DNA of 64,000 nucleotides from Mesorhizobium sp. (GTDB lineage: Bacteria > Pseudomonadota > Alphaproteobacteria > Rhizobiales > Rhizobiaceae), in NCBI GenBank assembly GCA_004017275.1, contig SAKE01000002.1, positions 65,411 to 129,410 of the forward strand, given 5' to 3'. How positions within the stretch are numbered: the stretch's first letter is position 1; each line of letters starts with the position of its first letter. A model generated the notes under the pieces. The model saw only the letters and a program-made list of their open reading frames with translations, searched no databases and was not told the DNA's origin. Shown here one piece after another: positions 17,447 through 26,716 of this stretch. Made by a program: the position numbers and the translations under genes.

Positions 17447-18328
17447 TCACCTCTGAAGAAGCGAGGGAATTTCGTAGCGATAGAACTCCATCTCGTCCCG
17501 GATCTCCGGGATGATTGCCGTTAGATCCTGCCGTTCGAGGCGGAGCCATTTCTGCTGGCGGCCGGGGTCGATCATCTCCTTGGCCTGGCGAGCGATATCG
17601 TCGGTGCAGTTCAGGCCGCAATGTTCATAAATGCGGCGCAAGACCAACTCGGGATCCTGTATCAAATCCTCATAGCGAAAGGACAGCACGCGGCCGTTGC
17701 CCAACCTGGCTAGATCTTCTCGAGCCTTTCGATTGCCGCGCGCCCACTGGCGCGCGATCACCGTCAATTTTTCATTCTCCTTCAAATCCCGATCTATTCC
17801 GTTGTAGCGCGGCCCATAGATCGATGTGTATTTTCTCCGCAAAAGCCTTTTTGTGACAACCTGTTTTATAGTATCTTTCACATAATAGTGGATTTGCGTT
17901 ACGGGAGTGATTTTCAAGAGGCGCATGAGGCCTTTGAAAGACTTGGCCCGCTGCCACTTAAGCTCCATCGAGCTTATGTACGAAAATGGATTCCTCGTAA
18001 TATAGAGAAATATGGCCTCCGGAAAAATCTGGTGGACAAATGGCACACGCAAGACATTGGCGGGCGTGTTTTCCATGATTTGTCGGCCGCCGTGCCGGGA
18101 CTGGTATTCAAGGAACCGGCTACGAATGTAACGAGCGACCCTTTCGGTGGCATCGGCTTCGCCAAATTCGTCGTGCCGCCGCGCCGGATCGGCATATAAC
18201 CACAATGTTTTTGGCTCGTACCAAGTAACGATGTCGGGGTGCAGCCCGATCAATTTTTGCGCAATTGTAGTGCCTGACCGATAGTTGCCGATCAGAAAAA
18301 TCGGAGGTTTCAGCTGTGTTGCTGTCAT
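17447..18328 (-). CDS. PAPS-dependent sulfotransferase
   Basis: 293 residues from ATG 18328 (GGAG about eight bases upstream; a GTG one codon earlier is also possible). The 5'-phosphosulfate-binding loop is plain at residues 10-20: FLIGNYRSGTT, where Arg-Ser-Gly-Thr-Thr contacts PAPS. The 3'-phosphate-binding segment is seen as FLYITRNPFSYISS about residues 108-121. YEPKTLWLY and RYEDLIQDPELVLRRIYEHC near 215-235 are also typical of the family. It transfers sulfate from PAPS to a hydroxyl, here most likely on the polysaccharide repeat. It is moderately AT-richer in the middle than its neighbours (around 17780-18010), which may hint at transfer. Confidence 0.9.
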   Translation of the reverse strand: MTATQLKPPIFLIGNYRSGTTIAQKLIGLHPDIVTWYEPKTLWLYADPARRHDEFGEADATERVARYIRSRFLEYQSRHGGRQIMENTPANVLRVPFVHQIFPEAIFLYITRNPFSYISSMELKWQRAKSFKGLMRLLKITPVTQIHYYVKDTIKQVVTKRLLRRKYTSIYGPRYNGIDRDLKENEKLTVIARQWARGNRKAREDLARLGNGRVLSFRYEDLIQDPELVLRRIYEHCGLNCTDDIARQAKEMIDPGRQQKWLRLERQDLTAIIPEIRDEMEFYRYEIPSLLQR

Positions 18329-18528
18329 CACAAGTCTCCGTCGCTAAAGGTGAGCCAGAACTGCACCGGTCCGCATGACAAGCTGCGACGCGCAGCTGGG
18401 GCTACCATGAGCAGCAAGCCCGGCGTTGCGATCGCTAGCCCAAGGCACAACGAACCCAGGAGCGTCGCGAAGCAACGATCGTAGCCCTGAAGCAAAGCCT
18501 TGCCCGAGGAAGCGGGCACGTGTTCGCG

Positions 18529-19896
18529 CTATTGGCCGATAATGCTTGGCTGGAGGGCGGGGCCTTCCACATTTGGGGCTACTATTGTTCCCGAAGTGTC
18601 TGGTGCGTAGAATCCTTTGTTGGCCACAATCGAAACCTCGAGGACATCGCCAGCTCGGACTTCCGTGTTTTCATCGGCGACGATGTCGTGGGCGACTTTC
18701 TGGTCTCGCCTGAAAATCGAAATCTTCACGGAACCTTGCAAGTCGTCGAAGGTCCTCTGTTCGCCATATGTAAAGATAAAGAGGAGTTTGTCGGCAACGT
18801 ATCTTATTTGACTTTGAATTTTTCCCAGATCGACCTGCGTGTCCTGGGTTTGCGAGATCAAGTCCATTTCATAACTCTGCTTCTTTTTTCTCAGCTCGCT
18901 CTCCGAGTTCAGCATCGCCTGCTGCGCCTGCTCCTGCTGCAGTTCAGTCTGCGCAAGTTCGGCGCGATAGCTCGTATGGGCTCTTTCCGCCGTCATGACA
19001 TTCGAGTTGGTTATCAGACCTTTTTCCCGCAGCGACCGGGCAGACTGCAGTTCCTCGAGTTGAATGTTCGCAGTCTTTTCCCGTTCCTTTCGCGTGGCAG
19101 CGACCATATCTGCTTCCTTCCTGGCCCGATCCACCGAGATTTCGAGGAAGGAAATGTCATCCCGATTTGCGGCAAGCCGGGCATCCAGCTGCGCTTGTTC
19201 GGACGCTATGATGTCGGCGATCAAGTGCCCGCCAAACTCGACCGGCGGATCCGCTGGAGCAACGAAGGATTTCTCCTCCCGGCTTTCCGCCTGGAGCCGG
19301 GCGAGCCGAACCTTCAGACGATATTCTTCGATCGCCAGACCTGCGCGCGCGCTACGCAGATCAGCTATCTGCAGGGCCGGCTCCATATTTCCCACGGCGG
19401 TAGCCCGAAAGCCACCTGCTATGGCGAGTGCATGGCGAACCGTTATTCCGGGTTGAAACGGGTACGATCCGGGATGAGCCACGGTCCCAGAAATAAAGAA
19501 TGGCCGGTACTGACCGATCTCCACTTTCACGAAGGGCTCGAGGATGAGCTTCTGCTGCTGAAATGCACGCTGAATGGCCTGCGAAAGGGCAACGGTGGTG
19601 AGGGCGCGCGCCTGGATATCGCCCAACATGGGAAGTGATATCGAGCCCCGATCATCGACCACGACTTCCAGCGGATAGGATTCCTCGCCAATCACGGTTA
19701 CCCGCAGGATGTCGCCGGTGTCGAATGTATATCCATCGGCACGGGATGCGTCTGCCGTGAGCAGAACAAAGGCAATGGCGAGGCCACCAATCATTGCGAG
19801 CATACGGCCGGCCGCGGGTTCAAATCCGGAAAATAGCCGTCGGCCCCAATCCTTCATTCGCAATGGCTGGGAAGGAAATTGCTGGTCAGCACGCAT
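18529..19896 (-). CDS. ExoF/Wza-like polysaccharide export protein (PES + SLBB + coiled coil)
   Basis: 455 residues from ATG 19896 (GGGAG upstream); the longer frame to 20118 would overlap the glycosyltransferase gene and is rejected. A signal-type hydrophobic segment (LAMIGGLAIAFVLLTADASRA) ends about residue 42. Then come the PES domain (YTFDTGDILRVTVIGEESYP...GSISLPMLGDI), an SLBB-like domain (FFISGTVAHPGSYPFQPGIT), a long alpha-helical coiled coil (about 185-360, rich in E, R and A) and a second SLBB-like part (EVRAGDVLEVSIV). That arrangement matches ExoF of rhizobia, not the shorter Wza. It should form or feed the periplasmic/outer-membrane export conduit with the ExoP-like protein at 24620. 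Confidence 0.88.
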   Translation of the reverse strand: MRADQQFPSQPLRMKDWGRRLFSGFEPAAGRMLAMIGGLAIAFVLLTADASRADGYTFDTGDILRVTVIGEESYPLEVVVDDRGSISLPMLGDIQARALTTVALSQAIQRAFQQQKLILEPFVKVEIGQYRPFFISGTVAHPGSYPFQPGITVRHALAIAGGFRATAVGNMEPALQIADLRSARAGLAIEEYRLKVRLARLQAESREEKSFVAPADPPVEFGGHLIADIIASEQAQLDARLAANRDDISFLEISVDRARKEADMVAATRKEREKTANIQLEELQSARSLREKGLITNSNVMTAERAHTSYRAELAQTELQQEQAQQAMLNSESELRKKKQSYEMDLISQTQDTQVDLGKIQSQIRYVADKLLFIFTYGEQRTFDDLQGSVKISIFRRDQKVAHDIVADENTEVRAGDVLEVSIVANKGFYAPDTSGTIVAPNVEGPALQPSIIGQ

Positions 19897-20029
19897 CGTT
19901 GTACTCCCGTTGTATTGCTTGCCGTCAGGACCAATCGACATTCGTCGGCTGGAACGTGACAGCAGGATATTTGTTGGGTTCGAGAAGTAAGCCTTGGAAA
20001 TCCGCTCTCGGTCGAATGAGCAAAAGGGA

Positions 20030-21250
20030 TCAGAATCCGTGCAGTCCCAAGGTTTGCTTGGCGAGGCCATCGCGGATTCGAACGTCGTTTGGCCTTGCGG
20101 CTGAAGGGGCTGATTCAAGAACGGACTGATAAATCAGCTCGACCTTATCGCACATGGCATCCAGCCCCCAGGACGAAAGATCGGTGAGTTTCGCGCCGTC
20201 AGCCAGTCGAGCGCGGTAGTGCTCGTTTTGGAGAAGATCGGCGACCGCCCCCGCTGCGGCGCCCACGTCTTCTGCAGGCGTCACAATTCCATTCACGCCA
20301 TGCTTGACGACCTCTTCCACGCCCGGCAAGTGCGAGACCACACTGGCTCGACCGCCCGCCAGATACTGCATCATGACGCGAGGCAGTCCTTCTCGCATCG
20401 ACGTCAGCACACACACATCCGCCAGGCTGATCAGTTGTTCAGGCTGGCAATGGTAGCCGATCATGCGCACGTTGTTTGTGAACGGGGATCGTTCAATCGC
20501 CGATTCAACGGCGGATCGCGCCGGTCCTTCACCGGCCAGGAGCAGTCGTACGTTCGGAATTCGGTCAACCACTTGCCCGAACGATTCAATGAACTCGACA
20601 TGGCGTTTTCTCGGCTCCAGTGCAGCCAGCATCAGGACCACCGGTGGCTTTGGCTCTCCGACAGCCGTCCCCAGAAGCAGATGGGGGTCTTGCGGCCATT
20701 GCGCGTTCGCGAAGCGCGCCAGATCGAAGCCGGAGTGAACGACATGGTGCTGATCGGCGCTGCCCAGATGATTGGCGATGCAAATGTCGCGCATAGCCTG
20801 GCTGACATCGATGAAAGCGCGTGTGAACTTCGCGGCCATGCGTTCGGCACCCAGAAAAATCAGCCTCCGCGCGCAGCCCACATGCACGAAAGGCAAAATG
20901 TGCACGCCATGTATGATGCAAGGGATATTGGCTTCCTTCGCGGCAAGGCGGCCGACGATGCCGGCTTTGCTTTGATGTGTATGCACGATGTCAGGTCGCC
21001 AATCGCGCATAAGGCGGGTGAGTTGCCCGAACGCAGAAATGTCACGGGATGGCGAAATGGAGTTGATGAGTTTTTCAAGAGTCACTACTCGAACGGCTTG
21101 GGCAATGGACGCCCGCAAACTCGGGTCGTACTCCTCGCCGTGGACCAAAAGCACTTCGTGGCCATGCCGCGCTTGAGCTAGACAGCAGGCCAATGTGTTC
21201 TCTTCGGAACCTGCCCGAAGCAGTCGTGTGAGCACATGAACGATCTTCAT
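20030..21250 (-). CDS. GT4-family glycosyltransferase
   Basis: 406 residues from ATG 21250 (GAGGT eight bases upstream), starting MKIVHVLTRLLRAGSEENTL, the typical glycine-loop N-terminus of GT-B enzymes. The C-terminal donor-binding domain shows VLMLAALEPRKRHVEF (about 215-230), LLLAGEGPA, SLADVCVLTSMREGLPRVMM with the E-G-L-P motif, and GVNGIVTPAEDVGA. It is a retaining glycosyltransferase of CAZy family 4 that adds a sugar from an NDP-sugar to the lipid-linked repeat on the cytoplasmic side. The sugar cannot be told. It is the only clear non-initiating glycosyltransferase in this island, so others must lie outside the window or the repeat is short. Confidence 0.92.
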   Translation of the reverse strand: MKIVHVLTRLLRAGSEENTLACCLAQARHGHEVLLVHGEEYDPSLRASIAQAVRVVTLEKLINSISPSRDISAFGQLTRLMRDWRPDIVHTHQSKAGIVGRLAAKEANIPCIIHGVHILPFVHVGCARRLIFLGAERMAAKFTRAFIDVSQAMRDICIANHLGSADQHHVVHSGFDLARFANAQWPQDPHLLLGTAVGEPKPPVVLMLAALEPRKRHVEFIESFGQVVDRIPNVRLLLAGEGPARSAVESAIERSPFTNNVRMIGYHCQPEQLISLADVCVLTSMREGLPRVMMQYLAGGRASVVSHLPGVEEVVKHGVNGIVTPAEDVGAAAGAVADLLQNEHYRARLADGAKLTDLSSWGLDAMCDKVELIYQSVLESAPSAARPNDVRIRDGLAKQTLGLHGF

Positions 21251-21323
21251 TTGCCAATACCTCAGGGGACATGAAATCCGGGGGCTGCGCATCCGGGTGG
21301 AAGATCGGGCGCAAAATCAAATT

Positions 21324-21767
21324 TCACGCGGCCGCATCGACGTCCGACAGCGACCTCGGCGCTGGCACTTCTGCGCTGTTCGCTGCTGGCCGGTCGCGCT
21401 CGAACTGTTCGGTGCCGGGCAAGGCATGCAGCCAGGTTTCGCGTCTTGAGGTCCACAATTCATATTCGGGTACGAGATCGGTCGGCGCGACGTCGAGGCT
21501 GCCGATCATCACCTCGGCCTCGTTGTCGTCGACGAAGGCAACGCGGCCGCCGCAGGTCCGGCAGAAGCTGCGCGTGCCATAGGAGCTGACGAGGCCCGTC
21601 TTCTCGAAGGCCTCGCGCGGCCAGATGGCAAAGGCCGAATAGGCCGAGCCGCCGGCCTTTCGGCAATCCTTACAATGGCAAAGACCAATGCGGAGCGGCG
21701 GACCGCGGACCGAGAACTGCACGCCGCCGCACAGGCAACTGCCGGTCCTGCGTATGGTGTCGGACAT
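21324..21767 (-). CDS. GFA/CENP-V-family zinc-binding protein
   Basis: 147 residues from ATG 21767 (GGAGA six bases upstream). The glutathione-dependent formaldehyde-activating enzyme fold is marked by its Cys pairs: GSCLCGGVQF, LCHCKDCRKAGG and SFCRTCGG, which bind zinc. Most members have no known substrate, and true formaldehyde activity has been shown for few. It lies between the glycosyltransferase and the kinase-fusion genes in the same direction, but its job is unlikely to be polysaccharide-specific. It may be a cargo gene. The family call is firm; the function is open. Confidence 0.9.
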   Translation of the reverse strand: MSDTIRRTGSCLCGGVQFSVRGPPLRIGLCHCKDCRKAGGSAYSAFAIWPREAFEKTGLVSSYGTRSFCRTCGGRVAFVDDNEAEVMIGSLDVAPTDLVPEYELWTSRRETWLHALPGTEQFERDRPAANSAEVPAPRSLSDVDAAA

Positions 21768-22031
21768 GGCAATCTCCGTCATTGCGTGACGCTGCGGGCC
21801 GGGTGAGACAGGTGCTCGTCCAAAACAGAGCCATATTGGCTTGTTCGAGTCAGAGCCCCGTGCCGATCCCGGGATGAAACAGCCTCTAGCGGCGCGCCGC
21901 CATCGAGCCCGGGCGTTCGGCGGTCTTTCCCCCGCCTGGCAGGGAACACCTGTCGATTCGCGATGGCGGAAGGCCGTGCGTCAGGGTCTGTTGGGGATGG
22001 ATACTGGCCGATGAGCCGCCCGCCCTGCCTC

Positions 22032-23858
22032 TCACAAAGACAGCCAGATATGCCTGAACAGTTCGCGGCCGACCGCCTCAATGCCAGCGCTTGCGTCAAT
22101 GGTTCGGATGGTCTTGTCCTTGGCTCGCAACTCCGCCATCAGCGACAGCCGCGCATCGAAGGCTTCTTTCCTGATTTCTCCCGGCTTTCGCTGCTCGGAG
22201 ACGGAAAAATCGGAAACGAGGTGCAAAGTGAGGTGTGGCCGGCATTCTGCCATTTTCTGATAGAGCCTCTGCTCGAGCCGGGCGAGGGCTGACAAGCCAG
22301 GGACAGAAAACAGGTGCGGTGGGATGGTTGGTCCGTCCAGATATCCTCTGCGGAGCGCTTGGGGCCACCTGTCACAAATGACGATCAGGCCGCGCGTCGC
22401 CCATCGATGTGCGCGTTTCACGACAGCGTATCGCTCTAACGCTATCAACACTGCCCACAATGCAAACGCGGCGGCGACAACTCCTCCCTTCGACCAATTT
22501 CGGCTGAAGGAATTGTTGCCATCGTCCTGGACCAGGGACTTAAGGCGGCGTCTATGGGGGAAAACCAGACTCTGTAAGGCCTTACGAAGCCACCACCCAT
22601 TGCCGTCACCGGTTCCTACATATGCTTGCACACATCCGAATTTCCATCGAAATATCTGTGTCAGCCGATCAGCCTGAGTGCTCTTCCCCATGCCATCAGG
22701 CCCTATGAGCGCCACCACAAATCCACCAGCCGCAGGCCGTCTCTTTGGTGGAAACCCGCCGGGCATCCAGCGGTGAAGGCATCTCAAGGCGAGATAGGAG
22801 GACTTGCGGACCAGATGGATGACGGCATCGGCGATTCCATAACGTCCCGTGTAACCACACATTTCCCGGATCGAACGCCGCAGCCTGGAAAGATCTCCAC
22901 GGTGGGCGAGCAAACTGTCGGTGCTTTGCAGGAACCTGCAGCTCGCCGATCTCCCGCCGCCAAACGTGTATTCCACGACATGCAAGCCATGCTCGCCCGA
23001 CAAAAATGGCAGACGTGCAAATTGGTCCTTCCAACCATCCCCAACGATGATCCATTGCCTCCACGGCGGCCCCCAGGCCCTAAAGGCGAAGCGTGCAATT
23101 GCTATCCGAATCTCATCTTCGGGAGAGACGACCGGAATCGATACGCCGTTCACACAAATCGACTCCCATCGCGTAATCGCCGCATAGTCGAATACCGGAT
23201 AGCGCTTGCGAAACTCCCAGCCGACCCGGACCCCGATATGCATGTCGAGATGGAGATAGCGGCCATGCGAAAAGTCGGGCAGAAACCAGTCCTCTCGGCC
23301 GGCGCAGACATTGTCGTAGCAGGACAGGCTCACGCTGCGACACCCGTGCAGCTTGCTCACGATCGAGCAGAAGGCTGGGTAGTCGTGTTTGTCCAGAAGG
23401 ACATCCAGATCGTCCCGGCCCGCAAGTCCATATTGCAGGGATGCGAGATCCTGAATTATTCCGTACTTCAGACCGGCCTCATTGAATGCTCGAAACAATT
23501 CTGTGGTGATCGGCAGGGACGGCACCGTCTCGAGGGGCAGGAAGGGGGCGCTTCCGTCGGTTTGTGTAAGACTTGCATCTGCTTTGCTGCCCGACTGGCT
23601 TGCGCCAACCACCCTGGCTGGCGCTGGAACACTCGCTCCCGGCGTCAACGCTTCGGCCAGCATGCTTGCCTTGGCCTCTGGAGCCCAGCGACGATACTGT
23701 TGCGGCTGCAGGCCATCCCGAAGCGCTCCAGGGTCCGCAGGACGGTGGCTTCCGGGTTTGGATTTCCGTGAAAGTTGCAAGGGGTTTCCCCAGTTGATCG
23801 CGTCGAGGGTCAATCGCTCATCGTCGCCGGAAAGTCGTCGAATTGGCACCACATCCAT
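22032..23858 (-). CDS. Nucleotidyltransferase-like and thymidylate-kinase-like two-domain protein
   Basis: 608 residues if it starts at 23858; the first ~110 residues are low in pattern, and a later ATG (23663) is a possible true start. Residues about 120-300 resemble a nucleotidyltransferase (LKYGIIQDLASLQYGLAGRDDLDVLLD, with the G-x-D-D-L-D carboxylates). Residues about 385-600 are thymidylate-kinase-like, with Walker A VVALIGPDGMGKSTQ at about 381-395 and a later VICDRWPQALRRGYLDGP where TMK has its DR motif. The combination mirrors the separate kinase-like (7805) and nucleotidyltransferase-like (10905) genes of the + operon. Its role in the polysaccharide pathway is unknown. Confidence 0.75.
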   Translation of the reverse strand: MDVVPIRRLSGDDERLTLDAINWGNPLQLSRKSKPGSHRPADPGALRDGLQPQQYRRWAPEAKASMLAEALTPGASVPAPARVVGASQSGSKADASLTQTDGSAPFLPLETVPSLPITTELFRAFNEAGLKYGIIQDLASLQYGLAGRDDLDVLLDKHDYPAFCSIVSKLHGCRSVSLSCYDNVCAGREDWFLPDFSHGRYLHLDMHIGVRVGWEFRKRYPVFDYAAITRWESICVNGVSIPVVSPEDEIRIAIARFAFRAWGPPWRQWIIVGDGWKDQFARLPFLSGEHGLHVVEYTFGGGRSASCRFLQSTDSLLAHRGDLSRLRRSIREMCGYTGRYGIADAVIHLVRKSSYLALRCLHRWMPGGFPPKRRPAAGGFVVALIGPDGMGKSTQADRLTQIFRWKFGCVQAYVGTGDGNGWWLRKALQSLVFPHRRRLKSLVQDDGNNSFSRNWSKGGVVAAAFALWAVLIALERYAVVKRAHRWATRGLIVICDRWPQALRRGYLDGPTIPPHLFSVPGLSALARLEQRLYQKMAECRPHLTLHLVSDFSVSEQRKPGEIRKEAFDARLSLMAELRAKDKTIRTIDASAGIEAVGRELFRHIWLSL

Positions 23859-24040
23859 TCATTGGCGGCTGGCCTCGGTGGGACGCAGCATCCAATGTTC
23901 TCAATGGCGACTGCAGGCTCGGATGTCGGCTTTTCAAGCTGCCGCATCGAGGGTGAATTGGGTGCCAATTCGTCCCTCCTTGCCCGATGGTCTCGGCATC
24001 TTCCGCACAAAACTGTTAGGTGAAAACTAACGCATAGACT

Positions 24041-24604
24041 TCAAGAGATTGCTGAAAGTTTATCCCGGTCGATCGTAATTGGAATCGACCGGTTCATAAT
24101 ATCGAGGAGAATTCTGACCGCTCCAGCACTTCCGACATGATCAAGAATGCCAAGCTGGTCCGAAAACGGTCCGTCTATTATCCTAACTCTTTGACCTGGC
24201 CTCAATAGAATGTCCGGGTGCAAGATACCGTCGTCATCGGTTGCTGAGATCAAAGACTCAACCACACCATATGGCGCAGGTATCGGCATTCCTTTGGTCA
24301 TCACGAGTTTTCGGACGCCGACGGTCGAGTTGATCGGGTACCAACTCTGCTGATGAACAGCCAGCGAGACGAACAGATAACAGTCGAAATACGCACTGGA
24401 GACGGTTCTGACAATGCGAGCGTGGCGAACGGTTCGTCTTCGCTTGGGTAGATAGGTTTGGAAGTTTTGCGACAACAGGTGCCGTTCCGCCAAGCTCTCG
24501 GAATGTTGGTGCGTCTGGACCACGCACCAACGCGCGGAATCCCCGTCGTGAATTTTCCCTACCGGCTCTTGAGAGCGACTATGAGATAAATCAGCGTGCT
24601 GCAT
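24041..24604 (-). CDS. NusG/RfaH-like transcription antitermination protein
   Basis: 187 residues from ATG 24604. The NGN domain is at about residues 20-125: RWCVVQTHQHSESLAERHLL, NFQTYLPKRRRT and SSAYFDCYLFVSL match NusG-family strands and the Y-L-P-(K/R) motif. A KOW-like C-terminus follows (LLRPGQRVRIIDGPFSDQLGILD). It is a specialised paralogue like RfaH, not housekeeping NusG, because it sits inside the EPS cluster 16 bases downstream of the wzc-like gene. Such proteins load onto RNA polymerase at an ops-like element in the 5' leader and carry it through long operons. A candidate element is at 27045-27056. Confidence 0.88.
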   Translation of the reverse strand: MQHADLSHSRSQEPVGKIHDGDSARWCVVQTHQHSESLAERHLLSQNFQTYLPKRRRTVRHARIVRTVSSAYFDCYLFVSLAVHQQSWYPINSTVGVRKLVMTKGMPIPAPYGVVESLISATDDDGILHPDILLRPGQRVRIIDGPFSDQLGILDHVGSAGAVRILLDIMNRSIPITIDRDKLSAIS

Positions 24605-24619
24605 GGCCAAATATTTTCT

Positions 24620-26716
24620 CTAGTTGAGATAGTAACTGTCCGAAACACTACTTTCCAAGGACGTGTAGCGGCCATATTTCGGCAGCTTTGGTTCGTCCAC
24701 CATTGTCAGGGCGATGCCGGCAATCTTGGACCGACCGCCAAGATGGCGAATTCCTTCGGCAACGGCCTCGCGCGAGGTTTCACGCCACTTCACGACAAAG
24801 AGGACTTTGTCGACATACCTCGCTAGGATCGAGGCATCGGCCGCAGGTCCAACAGGCGGGGCGTCAATGATCACTGTGTCGAATCTCCCGCGAAGCTCGT
24901 CGAGGACCGAGCGCATTCGCGCGGAAGCAAGAAGGGCAGGCGGGTTCCGGGTCCTTGCGCCGGCAGGGAGGAGGGAAATCCCCGAGCGTTCGTCCCGATG
25001 AATTGCGTTTGCAGCCCTCATCGGCAAAGTCAGAACGTCGACCAACCCGACCTTATCCGCCATGCCGAAGAAGGCCGTGGCAGCAGAGAGCCGCAAGTCC
25101 GCGTCGACGACCAGAACCCGTTCGCCGTCGGCTGCGGCGGAGCAAGCCAGGCTCAATACCAAGGTTGTCTTTCCTTCGCCGGGCATCGCCGATGTCACCA
25201 GCATGAGGCGTGGCGAACGGATCAGGTCCGGTGTTGCCTCGATACCCAGGCGGAGTCGCCGCACGGCTTCGCTATACCTGGATAGTGGTCTGCGTTCGAG
25301 ATAGGCCACAGGTTGGGCTTGGGACTGGGCGTCTCTCGACCAGCCCGGCATACGTGGCATGGACGCAAGAACCGGAACGGCCAACTCGTCCTCTATCTGC
25401 TTCTTTGCCATGAAGCCGGAAGCGAAAAGTTCACGAAGAACGGCGCCGGCGCCCCCGACGAAGAGGCCGAGGACAAGTCCCAGGGCCGCAAAAAGAGGCC
25501 TGTTCGGGAAGCTCGGCGAAACCGGAACACCCGCGTCGGTGATCACACGCACGCCGCTGTTGAGGAGGGTGGACTTCTCCTCGGTGAGCTTGGCGCGTGA
25601 CAGGAATGTCTCAAAGAGTTCCTTGTTCGCGGCGGCAATCCTCTCCAGATCGCGCAACTGGACGCCGACCTGACCTTCGATTTCGGACCGGTTGGATACT
25701 GAATCCAAGGCTCGAGCCAGAGAAGCTTCCCGGGCCTCGGCGGCATCGACTTCATTCTTCAGATTGCCGATGAGACGCTGCACTTCGGCGGCAATCTGTC
25801 CCTCGATGTCGCGGCGTTCTGCCTGAGCCGTCATGACATCCGGATGCCGATCGCCATATTTCAATTTGAGGTCAGCTTCCCGTCTTGTCACTCCAGAGAG
25901 CTGAGACCGAAGTGCGCTGATCACCACGGACTGCAGTACGTCCGGTATCGACTGGATGTCGCCTCCGCTAGTCTGTAATTTGTCAACTTGTTGAAATTGC
26001 GCCCGTTTCTCCGACAGTTCGGCGCGCGCGTTAATCAACGCGATATTCAATTCGGACAGCTGCTGGTCAGTCAAACTGCCTGCTGGCGTCGCCAACAAAT
26101 TGTGATCGATGCGAAACTTCTGGACGGCTTGTTCCGAAACGCTCAGTTCCGCTCGCAGCGATGCGGCCCGCTCACTGAGCCATGTGGACGCTTTTCTGGC
26201 CCCTTCGTAGCGAGATCTTACGCGATCGGCGAGATAGGCCTGGGATATTGCGTTCGCCAGGGAGGCTGCTTTTCCCGGGTCGTAAGCGGTCACTGAAATC
26301 TCAATAACATCCGCCATCCCGACACGCGAGACTCCGAGCGCGCCTTGCAGCCATCCTAATGCCCCCAACCCGATCTTGGGATCCTCCGTCAGCTTTTCGC
26401 TGTCGACGACCTTCTGAAGGAGCGATGCGGATCTCAGAACCGCAATCTGACTTTCGATGAATGTCGAATTGTCGGCAAAATCGGAATTGGAATGATCCTG
26501 CGGAGTCATATAGTCGATCGGGGAATCGAGTAAGATTTGTGCAACCCCTGTATACGATGGCGGAAGTACATAGGCGGCAACCACAAATATGCCGAAGGTG
26601 ATCGCTGCAATGCTGCACACAAGCTTCCGTCGGCGGAGGAAGAAATCAAGGATCTCCCTGACGTCCAGCGGTAGCAACTCTCGGGTTATGATCGGATTGT
26701 CAGTTGGACTTGCCAT
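24620..26716 (-). CDS. ExoP/Wzc-like polysaccharide co-polymerase with tyrosine autokinase
   Basis: 698 residues; AGGA lies upstream of ATG 26716. The N-terminal Wzz domain has a first membrane segment at about 33-52 (LVCSIAAITFGIFVVAAYVL), a periplasmic coiled-coil body, and a second segment near 410-430 (FAALGLVLGLFVGGAGAVLREL) preceded by PVSPSFPNRP. The cytoplasmic BY-kinase domain shows Walker A SAMPGEGKTTLVLSLA (about 508-523), Walker A' VLVVDADLR and Walker B VIIDAPPVGPAAD. The C-terminus ends in a small tyrosine cluster (KYGRYTSLE, DSYYLN). It sets chain length and drives export with the ExoF-like protein; autophosphorylation tunes it. Confidence 0.93.
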   Translation of the reverse strand: MASPTDNPIITRELLPLDVREILDFFLRRRKLVCSIAAITFGIFVVAAYVLPPSYTGVAQILLDSPIDYMTPQDHSNSDFADNSTFIESQIAVLRSASLLQKVVDSEKLTEDPKIGLGALGWLQGALGVSRVGMADVIEISVTAYDPGKAASLANAISQAYLADRVRSRYEGARKASTWLSERAASLRAELSVSEQAVQKFRIDHNLLATPAGSLTDQQLSELNIALINARAELSEKRAQFQQVDKLQTSGGDIQSIPDVLQSVVISALRSQLSGVTRREADLKLKYGDRHPDVMTAQAERRDIEGQIAAEVQRLIGNLKNEVDAAEAREASLARALDSVSNRSEIEGQVGVQLRDLERIAAANKELFETFLSRAKLTEEKSTLLNSGVRVITDAGVPVSPSFPNRPLFAALGLVLGLFVGGAGAVLRELFASGFMAKKQIEDELAVPVLASMPRMPGWSRDAQSQAQPVAYLERRPLSRYSEAVRRLRLGIEATPDLIRSPRLMLVTSAMPGEGKTTLVLSLACSAAADGERVLVVDADLRLSAATAFFGMADKVGLVDVLTLPMRAANAIHRDERSGISLLPAGARTRNPPALLASARMRSVLDELRGRFDTVIIDAPPVGPAADASILARYVDKVLFVVKWRETSREAVAEGIRHLGGRSKIAGIALTMVDEPKLPKYGRYTSLESSVSDSYYLN

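Noticed and set aside
17271..17621. N-terminal extension of the flippase
   Set aside because: The open frame upstream of GTG 17270 encodes an Arg/Pro-rich stretch with no membrane pattern, while the GTG has a proper ribosome-binding site.
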